6,652 nucleotides of DNA from JBKEDF01 sp047975325 (lineage in GTDB: Bacteria > Pseudomonadota > Alphaproteobacteria > Rhodobacterales > Rhodobacteraceae). This document shows, in pieces, positions 1 to 6,091 of this stretch; position 1 is the first letter of the stretch, and the number at the start of each line of letters is the position of its first letter. Below the pieces are notes generated by a model. It was not told the DNA's origin. It saw only the letters and a list, made by a program, of their open reading frames with translations, and did not search any database. Made by a program: the position numbers and the translations under genes. Location: assembly GCA_047975325.1 (NCBI GenBank), contig JBKEDF010000029.1, forward strand, positions 1-6,652, written 5' to 3'.

Positions 1-427
1 TCCCGTTCTTGCGGATCACCGGGAACAAGTAATCCGATCTGTCCTCATGATCGGCAAAAGCGGCGGCATAGCCGCGCAGCATTTTGTAGATTGATCGCGT
101 GATGGGAAGCAATCGGTCGAACCGATAGTCCCAATACAAGCCGATCCGTGAATAAGGCCATGGCCGCTCGCCAACCCTGTCCAATCTGTCGGGGTATCTC
201 TCGCGATCATCAGGTGAGGGTTCGAAAAAGTAGGTCAATTGCCACAGCCGAATCTGAACAGCGAAGCCGATCGGTAATCCGGTTGCCGCGACGAGCATCA
301 GAAGCAACCGGTCACGTCGCCCCAAAACCTTGCGCGCATCGCAGGCCTCCGCAAGCGCTGAAATGGCAGATTCCTGCCTCGATAACAGTGAATTTCTCCC
401 GGGATGGGGGGCGGGTCGACGCGCCAT
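1..427 (-). CDS. Partial unrecognised protein with one membrane segment (3' end outside window)
   Basis: I do not recognise this gene. The minus strand is open from an ATG at 427-425 to the window edge: 142 complete codons with no stop, so the gene continues leftwards. The nearest upstream in-frame stop is a TGA at 469-467 and there is no other ATG, GTG or TTG in between, which fixes the start if the gene is real. No good Shine-Dalgarno precedes it. The N-terminus is basic and rich in Pro and Arg. Residues about 41-58 (LLLMLVAATGLPIGFAVQ) form one likely membrane segment. The part after it is rich in Trp, Tyr and Phe, for example PWPYSRIGLYWDYRFDRLLP at about 89-108. That mixture of charged and aromatic residues looks like real protein rather than a shadow frame. 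It is divergent from the transposition genes and could be either flanking host sequence or part of the element. Confidence 0.62.
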   Translation of the reverse strand, partial: MARRPAPHPGRNSLLSRQESAISALAEACDARKVLGRRDRLLLMLVAATGLPIGFAVQIRLWQLTYFFEPSPDDRERYPDRLDRVGERPWPYSRIGLYWDYRFDRLLPITRSIYKMLRGYAAAFADHEDRSDYLFPVIRKNG

Positions 428-439
428 GGTCTGAAAAGC

Positions 440-461
440 GTGAATCGGACAATAAAGATAA
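440..461 (+). other. Candidate Tn7-like transposon end / TnsB-binding site
   Basis: Positions 446-457 read CGGACAATAAAG. As I remember the Tn7 left end, it begins TGTGGG followed by exactly these twelve bases, and ACAATAAAG is the core of the TnsB-binding repeats there. Here the bases before it are GTGAAT, so a TG lies at 441-442, five bases before CGG rather than six. The site points into the element. A much weaker related block (ggcaagtaag) occurs at 493-502, and a partly similar one on the minus strand at 593-580 (GACAACGAAGTTCG). The clear array of 20-22-base repeats expected at a Tn7 end is not visible to me, so the element boundary is not established. Confidence 0.33.
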
Positions 462-472
462 TGCGTTCAAAA

Positions 473-489
473 TCCCCGGACGTAGGGGA
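473..489. repeat. Short inverted repeat TCCCC-N7-GGGGA
   Basis: Perfect 5-base arms at 473-477 and 485-489 flank a 7-base spacer, in the intergenic region between the divergent minus-strand gene and the Ner-like gene. It could be an operator half-site pair. Five-base arms also arise by chance in 255 bases, so the weight is low. Confidence 0.25.
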
Positions 490-500
490 ATAGGCAAGTA

Positions 501-531
501 AGTATATTTGTATTTATACCAACATCCTCAA
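501..531 (-). promoter_or_regulatory. Candidate promoter for the leftward membrane-protein gene
   Basis: On the minus strand TTGAGG (531-526) is followed after 19 bases by TATACT (506-501), close to the sigma-70 -35 and -10 consensus, in an AT-rich stretch about 75 bases upstream of the minus-strand ATG at 427. The spacer is two bases longer than ideal and alphaproteobacterial promoters are loose, so this is only a candidate. Confidence 0.25.
502..519. repeat. AT-rich dyad GTATA-N8-TATAC overlapping the candidate leftward promoter
   Basis: Arms at 502-506 and 515-519 are perfect inverted copies. The left arm overlaps the candidate -10 (506-501) of the leftward gene, so a protein bound here could block that promoter. 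It lies in the most AT-rich part of the window. It is suggestive of an operator but short. Confidence 0.25.
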
Positions 532-671
532 CTTTTCCTTTCATGCGAGCGCCTTACGAGACCGCAGCCTGCGCGGGCACGAACTTCGTTGTCGAAATAT
601 ATCTACTGCCTGCAGAGAACGCATTTGAAATCAGCATCTTATGGAGAAATTTGCTTGAGGCAGACGCAATC

Positions 672-678
672 AGGGGGA
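672..678 (+). promoter_or_regulatory. Ribosome binding site of the Ner-like gene
   Basis: AGGGGGA at 672-678 ends four bases before the ATG at 683. It decides the start: the next in-frame ATG at 731 has no comparable purine stretch before it. Confidence 0.6.
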
Positions 679-682
679 TAGC

Positions 683-940
683 ATGAGGCGAATCACGATT
701 AGAGGCCTTCTTTTGCGCACGAACAGAGACATGCACTTGGAGACGAAATTTGCGCCCCAGCGGGCTGGCAGCTCGTTCAACCAAATCGCCCGCGAATTGG
801 GGATTTCGCACAGCACGGTGCTTGCCGTCAGCAATCGCCGTGCAGTCTCTGCGCGTGTGCAAGAGGCCATCGCCCGCAAGCTTGGCGTTTCACCAGCCAG
901 CATCTGGCCGGAGCGCTACCCCAACAAAGAAGAGGATTAG
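683..940 (+). CDS. Ner/Nlp-like helix-turn-helix transcriptional regulator
   Basis: This 85-residue protein belongs by appearance to the Ner family (phage Mu Ner, Nlp/SfsB). Residues 31-52 form a helix-turn-helix (SFNQIARELGISHSTVLAVS), followed by a segment in which REQ-type helices lead to GVSPASIWPERYP at about 68-80. The IWPxRY ending is the family hallmark. The first 16 residues are an extension compared with Ner, which usually starts near the position of the second Met (731 in the DNA), so a shorter product is possible. The Shine-Dalgarno at 672-678 favours the longer one. Mu Ner binds DNA near the early promoters and represses transposition genes. By analogy this protein would regulate the tniQ-tnsABC operon that begins 221 bases downstream, and perhaps itself and the divergent gene. 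The family call is well supported; its target is inferred from position only. Confidence 0.82.
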   Translation: MRRITIRGLLLRTNRDMHLETKFAPQRAGSSFNQIARELGISHSTVLAVSNRRAVSARVQEAIARKLGVSPASIWPERYPNKEED

Positions 941-961
941 CAATGACCCTTTAAAGCAAAA

Positions 962-991
962 CGACCCCGAAAGCACATGCTTCAGAGGTCG
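962..991. repeat. 30-base interrupted palindrome downstream of the Ner-like gene
   Basis: Two nested pairs of arms share one centre (976/977): CGACC 962-966 with GGTCG 987-991, and AAGCA 971-975 with TGCTT 978-982, separated by 4-base mismatched blocks on each side. In RNA it would fold only as an interrupted hairpin and it has no U-run after it, so it is not a standard terminator. As DNA it could be a dimer operator. Confidence 0.4.
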
Positions 992-1061
992 CTGCTCGTC
1001 AAAACTTCCCGGTCCTGACGATGTTAGCTTCCTCTGCATTCCCCGAATTGTCAAGCCTTCG

Positions 1062-1075
1062 CGCCGCATGCGGCG
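1062..1075. repeat. Perfect 14-base palindrome in the tniQ leader
   Basis: CGCCGCATGCGGCG is its own reverse complement with no spacer, centred between 1068 and 1069. It lies 87 bases upstream of the tniQ ATG and just after a TTGTCA (1048-1053) that resembles a -35 box, although no matching -10 is present. It is a good candidate operator for a dimeric repressor, though GC-rich sequence makes such palindromes somewhat more likely. Confidence 0.4.
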
Positions 1076-1133
1076 GCGGTGGGCGGTAATTTCACATGCA
1101 TAGGAGACGTGCCTTTTGGCTGCCGTCTGATTC

Positions 1134-1154
1134 GACTGGCGGCTGACTGGCCAG
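1134..1154. repeat. Direct repeat GACTGGC with 11-base period, just before tniQ
   Basis: GACTGGC occurs at 1134-1140 and 1145-1151, start to start 11 bases, about one helical turn. The same stretch contains the inverted arms CTGGC (1136-1140) and GCCAG (1150-1154). Two copies on the same DNA face directly before the tniQ start could bind a protein, or the segment could affect translation of tniQ, which lacks a clear Shine-Dalgarno. Confidence 0.3.
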
Positions 1155-1161
1155 AACTACA

Positions 1162-3147
1162 ATGACAGGCATGAATATCCAACACCGCGTCGATGCGGTG
1201 ACTGATGGCGTATGCGATGAATGGCGCTACCACGTTCGATCGAAGCGACTGCCGCTCTCTGTCGAAATGCAGCCCCGCGAAACCGCGACCTCGCTCTTTT
1301 CGAGGCTGTCTGTTGCAAACGGATTGCCGAGAATGCCGGGCCTCTGCCGGGATTTTGGTACGCGCTATGGTGATCTTTGCAACGGTGATCCTGAAGCGGT
1401 GCGGCGTGTAGCTGAGCTGGCTGGCGCTGATCCGGATCTGCTGCAGCAATCAACGCCTCAGGTAATCGAACCGGGCTGGTTTCAACTGGGACGGGCCAGA
1501 ATCAAGTTCACAGCGATGCTGCGCAATGGCGGTCAGATCTGTCCGCTTTGCGTCGTGGAAGATGAATGCCGCGATCGGCAGTTTGGACCCTATCAGCGTG
1601 ATATTTGGCAGGTCGCGGCGTTCCGTCGCTGCCCAAAACACGCTGTGGCCTTCGAACGGTCGCAATTTGGCTGCAGGCACTGGGAAGTCCATGATTTCGC
1701 CCAGGTGCTGAAGACTTGGTCGCCTGCGGGCATTCTCCATCTTGGTTCCGAAGATTCGTCGCTTCAGGACCATCTGCTAAGGCGGATCCGAGAGGGGTCT
1801 GGGCGCGCATGGGTTGATGATCAGGCATTCCACGTCACTTGGCTGTTTTCCGAGGCGCTTGGCACGCTGCTGACGCAAGGCCCCAAAGCCCGGATGGCAA
1901 CACAGTCTATTCAGGCATTGGTTCGCTCCGGTGCGACGGGCTTCGAGCTCATGAGCGCGGGCCGTAACGCAATCCTTGCCGCGCTAAGTGACATTCGCGA
2001 TCAGGCGGGGGGCGACCGCGACGCCTACGGCAAACTCTACGGGCCTGTCCTTTCCTGCCTGCTGGACCGTCGCAAAGATCCCGCGTTCGACGCGTTGCGG
2101 CATCTGGTGCGCGAATTCATCCTTGATAATTTCAGGGTGCCGCCCGGGTCCTCGCTTCTTGGTGAAAAATGCCCAGAAACCCGCGTCTTCACGGCCTGGT
2201 CTGCCAGCAAGCATTTCGACGTGCCGCTTTCGCTGCTGTCCCGACAGTTGCGCCAGGAAGGGCAACTGACCGGCAGTCTTCCCAACAATAAAAGCGACCG
2301 GACACTGCTGATCCCCAAAGCGCAGGTGGAGGCGATGGTCGCCGAGGTCAGGCAGCTGCACTCGGTGACGGTGACACGCGCGGTGCTTGGTGCCGATCGG
2401 CATGTCATGGATCGTCTCTGCGCATCGGGATTGCTGACGCCGCATTTCCCGCATGACGGCGGCCTGCCGGTTTATCATCAGGACGAGATCATGCGCTTCC
2501 TGAAACGACTGCAGGAAGCCGTCAGTTCAAGACGCAAACCGTCTCGTTACTGGCGGCCGGTCACCTCGGCCGCGGCGCGCACCCATTGCTCGACAGTCTG
2601 GATCCTTCAGCAGGTCTTCGGGGGGCGGTTGCCGCTGGCGGCGCGGCTGGCCGACCCGTTCCAGCTGGCTGATTTCCTCGTGCCGGTGAACCAGCTCAAA
2701 GCGATGCTGAGTGCGTTGCCGGAAGGTCTGGTCACTGCGGCCGAAGCTGCCAGATGGTTGGGTGCGGATATCAAGACAACCCACGCCCTCGCCATTGATG
2801 GATATCTGCCGTCGACGATCGTGGAAAGCCGTTTGGTGAACCGCCCGCAGCGGTTGATCGCCAAACCCGATCTGGAACGCTTTACGCATCGCTATATCGT
2901 GCTGCGAGCCTTGGTCGGGCAACGCAAGGCCAGCTATGCCGCAACGCTTGCATTCATCGAAGATCAGGGTGTGTTCCCGATCCTGACGCGGGATGGGATC
3001 AGGCCCGTTTACGAGCGACGGAAGATCGAGCGGCTGAGCCTCCTGACGGGTGGCGAACAATTGGCCCGCTTGATCGAAGTGGAGGAGACCCGACCCGACC
3101 TGTTGTCGAAACCCGTTTTGTACAATTCCGGGGAGGGTTTGGCATGA
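1162..3147 (+). CDS. tniQ: TniQ family target-selection protein
   Basis: TniQ/TnsD-type proteins connect the TnsC-TnsB machinery to a target DNA site. The family pattern begins at about residue 28 with RLPLSVEMQPRETATSLFSR and is followed by the CRDFG segment (62-66). The zinc-binding motif is present as C127-x2-C130 and C157-x2-H160. The C-terminal half (about 340-630) holds roughly four units that look like MerR/excisionase-type helix-turn-helices, at about 342-395, 398-450, 522-578 and 586-628, for example LVTAAEAARWLGADIKTT at 523-540. At 661 residues it is longer than Tn7 TnsD (about 508) and Tn5053 TniQ (about 400). The start is uncertain: ATG 1162, ATG 1171 and GTG 1198 all lie before the conserved region and none has a strong ribosome site; 1162 is the longest choice. 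It overlaps the TnsA-like gene by ATGA. Confidence 0.88.
   Translation: MTGMNIQHRVDAVTDGVCDEWRYHVRSKRLPLSVEMQPRETATSLFSRLSVANGLPRMPGLCRDFGTRYGDLCNGDPEAVRRVAELAGADPDLLQQSTPQVIEPGWFQLGRARIKFTAMLRNGGQICPLCVVEDECRDRQFGPYQRDIWQVAAFRRCPKHAVAFERSQFGCRHWEVHDFAQVLKTWSPAGILHLGSEDSSLQDHLLRRIREGSGRAWVDDQAFHVTWLFSEALGTLLTQGPKARMATQSIQALVRSGATGFELMSAGRNAILAALSDIRDQAGGDRDAYGKLYGPVLSCLLDRRKDPAFDALRHLVREFILDNFRVPPGSSLLGEKCPETRVFTAWSASKHFDVPLSLLSRQLRQEGQLTGSLPNNKSDRTLLIPKAQVEAMVAEVRQLHSVTVTRAVLGADRHVMDRLCASGLLTPHFPHDGGLPVYHQDEIMRFLKRLQEAVSSRRKPSRYWRPVTSAAARTHCSTVWILQQVFGGRLPLAARLADPFQLADFLVPVNQLKAMLSALPEGLVTAAEAARWLGADIKTTHALAIDGYLPSTIVESRLVNRPQRLIAKPDLERFTHRYIVLRALVGQRKASYAATLAFIEDQGVFPILTRDGIRPVYERRKIERLSLLTGGEQLARLIEVEETRPDLLSKPVLYNSGEGLA
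3130..3137 (+). promoter_or_regulatory. Ribosome binding site of the TnsA-like gene
   Basis: GGGGAGGG lies inside the last codons of tniQ, six bases before the ATG at 3144, and fixes that start. With the ATGA overlap it points to coupled translation. Confidence 0.65.
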
Positions 3148-3902
3148 GCGATGTAGCCTTCATGGAGATCGACCATGACACCTGGAATTACGGCCAGCCG
3201 AAACGGCGCTCCGCCGGCAAGATTTCCCCGCCGGAAATTCATGGTGTGCTGCCTTTCTCGGGCGTCCGAAACCCCATCACAGTCAGCAGCACCTCGCACA
3301 AGGTCAGCCTGACCTACCGAACGGAAGCGAATGGCTGGCAGCCCCGGATTGGACTGGCCGACAGCGGGGCCGAGGCCTCGGCAGCTGAGAAAGCGCTGAT
3401 CACCCCCGGCATTTACGACGTCGAGTTCCAGCCGGTGCGGTTTCCCTATCGGCACCCCTCCGACCGCACGGCCTGGCACACGATCGATCTGCGGATCACG
3501 TTCAGGTCTGGCCGCCGGCGCTTCATCTTCGTCCGCAACCGGCAAAGCCTGGAAAAGCCTTGGACGCAGGCAGAGATCGACGCCATCGCCCAAGCGGTTC
3601 CGCATCAAGAGGCGCATGAATTCGCGGTTGTGGACGCAGACGCCTGGTCCCGCCCCCACCGCGACAACCTGCGCCGCATGCACCGCTTGGTGGCCTTCGA
3701 GCCCGACCCGGTCGCGGACGAGATCGTCGAGATCGCCATCCATGATCTGAAGACGCTTTGGCGGATGTCAGACCTCATCCCGCATGTCGACCTGCAGCCC
3801 AAACGGATCTTCCGGTCCTGCCTGCGGCTCATCGCCGCCCAAAAGCTCGGCGCCAATCTCGACGCCGTCATCTCTCATCATTCCCGCATTTGGAGGAAGT
3901 AA
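3144..3902 (+). CDS. tnsA: TnsA-like transposon endonuclease subunit with altered catalytic site
   Basis: The 252-residue product sits between tniQ and tnsB, where a TnsA is expected, and is close in length to Tn7 TnsA (273 aa). TnsA is a restriction-enzyme-like nuclease that cuts the 5' ends of the element, with active-site residues Glu63, Asp114, Gln130 and Lys132 in Tn7. The same layout is visible here: AAEKAL with Glu82, then DVEFQPVRFPY (92-102, like the EQxP strand), HTIDLRITF with Asp115, and RRRFIFVRN at 124-132. At the last motif Gln/Glu-x-Lys is replaced by Phe129-Val130-Arg131. The codon for Arg131 is CGC, two changes from any Lys codon, so a read error is unlikely. About 80 residues precede Glu82. 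The C-terminal part from 140 is helical and would contact TnsC in a normal TnsA. A reduced or lost nuclease activity would favour cointegrates. The family call rests on motif layout and position. Confidence 0.62.
   Translation: MSDVAFMEIDHDTWNYGQPKRRSAGKISPPEIHGVLPFSGVRNPITVSSTSHKVSLTYRTEANGWQPRIGLADSGAEASAAEKALITPGIYDVEFQPVRFPYRHPSDRTAWHTIDLRITFRSGRRRFIFVRNRQSLEKPWTQAEIDAIAQAVPHQEAHEFAVVDADAWSRPHRDNLRRMHRLVAFEPDPVADEIVEIAIHDLKTLWRMSDLIPHVDLQPKRIFRSCLRLIAAQKLGANLDAVISHHSRIWRK
3892..3896 (+). promoter_or_regulatory. Ribosome binding site of tnsB
   Basis: GGAGG at 3892-3896, inside the end of the TnsA-like gene, lies eight bases before the ATG at 3905. This selects 3905 over an in-frame upstream ATG at 3758, which would overlap tnsA by about 145 bases and add 49 basic residues not expected of the family. 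Confidence 0.7.
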
Positions 3903-3904
3903 TC

Positions 3905-6091
3905 ATGGCACTGAACTACAATATCCCCGCCGGTCTGCGCCTGAAGCTCGCCGGTATTGCCCGTACCCTCTATCCTGATGGCAACGGCAACTATCGCGCA
4001 GAACATGAGGGGCATGGCCCAACCGAGGTCGTGAGCTATAACGAAGCGCTGTCCTGGCTGCGCAGGCCGGATTGTTCGGCCAAGGATATGCTGGCAGATT
4101 CAGCCGCCGCCGCGCGAGTTCGGAACGGTGGGCTGCATTACCGGCAGCAACTGTCAGAGAAAGCGCAGGATGATATCGATCTGCGCAAGGCGATCATCGC
4201 GGGTGTCAACTATCTTGCCGAGACCGGCGTGAAAATCACGGCGGCGGCGCTTGATAAGGACCACAATCGGCGCATTATCCGTGAGGTTGCCAGCCAGCTC
4301 TATACGACACGTCCGATCAATCTGGCGCCGCGCGGCGGGTCGACCCGGCTGGTTGCCTTCATGCCGAAGGGCCGGACTATCCTGGAGTACCGGCAGCGAT
4401 ATATTGACGCAGGCTACGACGAGATGGCGCTGCCGGATCAGCGATGGCTGCGTGGCAACCGTACACCACGGATCCTGACGCGCATGCGCGAATTGATGAC
4501 CGAGGCGATTGAACAAATTCACCTCGACCTCAGGAAGCCCAATGTTTCGGCCGCGCTGCGCCGTCTGCGCACTCTGACCACTGAAGAAAACGCCAAGCGC
4601 AAGCTGAATGGTCTCGAACCGCTGAAGCCGGTCACGAACAAGACCATGGCCAATCATATCAAGATGATCGGATCCACCGCCCTGGCTATCGCCCGCGACG
4701 GGGCGCGTGCCGTCGCCAATAACCGCTCGCGCGGCACAACTGACACACGGGCGCTGATGATCGGCGAGTTGGTCGAGATCGATGAATGCAAGCTGTCCCT
4801 GATCACCGTCGCCAAGAAAAAAGGTTGGTGGGAGCGGCTGAGCGCGGATGATCAGGCGGCGCTGGAAGAAATCGACGAAATCATCCACACCCGGCTCTGG
4901 CTGGTCCTGATGCTGGATGTGGCGACCCGTATGCCACTGGCTTGGGTCCTGACCGGCAATCCCTCGAAAGAGGCCACACTGGAAGCCATGCGCATCGCGA
5001 CCCGCGATAAAACCCGCGAGAAGGTTATCTATGGCTGTGAATGCGATCCGATGCCACCGGTCGGGCTTGGCAGCGTCACGGGCGACAATGGTTACGGCAT
5101 CCGGAGCGCTGCCGTAAAGGCAGCCACCCTCGGTATCCTCGGGCAAAGCGTCGATGCCCGCAGCTATCACGGTGTCGACAAGCCCTATCTCGAACGGATG
5201 TTTGGCTCGATGGAGAGCATTCTGATCAATATGATCCATGGCTATACGGGGCGCAGGGCCGGTGCGCTGCCGGGCTATGATCCGATCAAGAATGGTGTCC
5301 TGGACTGCGAAGAACTCTACGGCCTGATCACCCGCTATCTGGTCGATGAATATCCGAATGAACGGCATTACGGCGTGACCATGATGGGGCAGCGCCCGAT
5401 CAAGATGAAGGAGTTCATCAATCATAATTATGGTGCGATCAGTGTTCCCAGCCCACATGACCGGCGGATCCATCTGGGATGGTTGAACAAGGCGAAGATC
5501 ACCGATGAAGGCGTCAAGGTCTTCGGACTGCCCTATAACTCGCCGGAACTGCAGGCGGTCAGGGATCATGTCGACGGGAAAGTCTCGGTCTTCTCTGATC
5601 CGGATTGCACCAATCACGTCACGATTCTGATCGAGGGCCATCTCGATCCGATCCTCGCCGATCTGTCCTGGACGGCCATGTCTGACCTGTCTGTGCCCGA
5701 GTTCCTGGCCATCGCCGAAGCCGCATGGGCCGAAGACCCGGAACAGACCGAAAACTTTGAAGCGCTGCTGGCCCGGGTACGGCGTGATCGCTTTGACCGC
5801 ATGCATTTCATCGCGGTCGAGCACAAACTGGCGCGAAGCTACATGACGATCACCGAGGCGCAGAAAAAGGCCGAGATCGTCACGGCGGGGCAGCATTCCT
5901 CGCGCCGGACCCCGCTGGCTGGCACCGTGCAGCCGGGCAGCATCGCCGATGAGGGCGCGACGACTGGCGTGCGCAAGGTCGGTCCCGGCTTCCAGCCGGC
6001 CATCGACGGGCAGGTCGTTCAGCCGGGTGACGGCGACGGAAATACGCCGCAGGCACTGCCGAAGCCCGACACGACGGGCAAACTGACATGA
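3905..6091 (+). CDS. tnsB: TnsB-type DDE transposase (Mu/retroviral integrase superfamily)
   Basis: The 728-residue protein is the strand-transfer subunit: it binds the transposon ends, cleaves the 3' strands and joins them to the target. The catalytic triad is visible as Asp293 (LVEIDECKLSL), Asp394 (VTGDNGYG) and Glu430 (YLERMFGSME), with 35 residues between the last two, the usual DD35E spacing. The N-terminal ~290 residues contain basic helical DNA-binding segments. Between the first two catalytic strands is an extra helical segment (about 303-325, KGWWERLSADDQAALEEIDE), followed by the strand RLWLVLMLDVATR. A Mu-transposase C-terminal beta-barrel region follows from about 534 (GVKVFGLPYNSPEL). 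The last ~68 residues (from about 661) are rich in Gly, Pro, Thr and Gln and look disordered; in Tn7 and Mu this end contacts the ATPase partner. The start is set by GGAGG at 3892-3896. The stop overlaps the tnsC ATG as ATGA. Confidence 0.93.
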   Translation: MALNYNIPAGLRLKLAGIARTLYPDGNGNYRAEHEGHGPTEVVSYNEALSWLRRPDCSAKDMLADSAAAARVRNGGLHYRQQLSEKAQDDIDLRKAIIAGVNYLAETGVKITAAALDKDHNRRIIREVASQLYTTRPINLAPRGGSTRLVAFMPKGRTILEYRQRYIDAGYDEMALPDQRWLRGNRTPRILTRMRELMTEAIEQIHLDLRKPNVSAALRRLRTLTTEENAKRKLNGLEPLKPVTNKTMANHIKMIGSTALAIARDGARAVANNRSRGTTDTRALMIGELVEIDECKLSLITVAKKKGWWERLSADDQAALEEIDEIIHTRLWLVLMLDVATRMPLAWVLTGNPSKEATLEAMRIATRDKTREKVIYGCECDPMPPVGLGSVTGDNGYGIRSAAVKAATLGILGQSVDARSYHGVDKPYLERMFGSMESILINMIHGYTGRRAGALPGYDPIKNGVLDCEELYGLITRYLVDEYPNERHYGVTMMGQRPIKMKEFINHNYGAISVPSPHDRRIHLGWLNKAKITDEGVKVFGLPYNSPELQAVRDHVDGKVSVFSDPDCTNHVTILIEGHLDPILADLSWTAMSDLSVPEFLAIAEAAWAEDPEQTENFEALLARVRRDRFDRMHFIAVEHKLARSYMTITEAQKKAEIVTAGQHSSRRTPLAGTVQPGSIADEGATTGVRKVGPGFQPAIDGQVVQPGDGDGNTPQALPKPDTTGKLT

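Larger units (their letters stand above)
941..1161. promoter_or_regulatory. Leader region between the Ner-like gene and tniQ
   Basis: This 221-base gap has no convincing gene. It holds an interrupted palindrome at 962-991, a perfect palindrome at 1062-1075 and a phased direct repeat at 1134-1151. That density of dyads, directly after a repressor-type gene and before the transposition operon, fits a control region for the operon. I find no clear -35/-10 pair here, so transcription might instead come through from the regulator's promoter. Confidence 0.4.

Noticed and set aside
148..501. A 117-codon plus-strand open frame across the left region
   Set aside because: It overlaps the minus-strand frame whose composition looks more protein-like, and it crosses the AT-rich intergenic region. 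Its translation is rich in Arg, Ser and Pro, without hydrophobic core segments, as in shadow frames.
646..753. Direct copies of GAAATTTGC at 646-654 and 745-753, and of GCACGAAC at 576-583 and 717-724, as possible TnsB-binding repeats
   Set aside because: The two pairs have different spacings (99 and 141 bases), one copy of each lies inside the Ner-like gene, and no longer similarity surrounds them.
962..991. Rho-independent terminator after the Ner-like gene
   Set aside because: The hairpin is interrupted by 4-base mismatches, its loop is too small and no run of T follows.
1109..1165. An 18-codon reading frame from GTG 1109 to TGA 1165, whose stop overlaps the tniQ ATG as ATGA, preceded by AGGAG (1102-1106)
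   Set aside because: The overlap would suit a leader peptide, but the AGGAG is only two bases from the GTG, too close for normal initiation, and the peptide has no recognisable character. It remains possible only if another start such as GTG 1079 is used.
3009..3743. A 244-codon minus-strand open frame opposite the tniQ end and tnsA
   Set aside because: Same mirror effect. It lacks a plausible start context and spans the ATGA junction of two well-supported genes.
4154..5896. A 580-codon open frame on the minus strand opposite tnsB
   Set aside because: It is a mirror of the tnsB reading frame in GC-rich codons. The plus strand carries the full DD35E triad, the Shine-Dalgarno and the operon overlaps.
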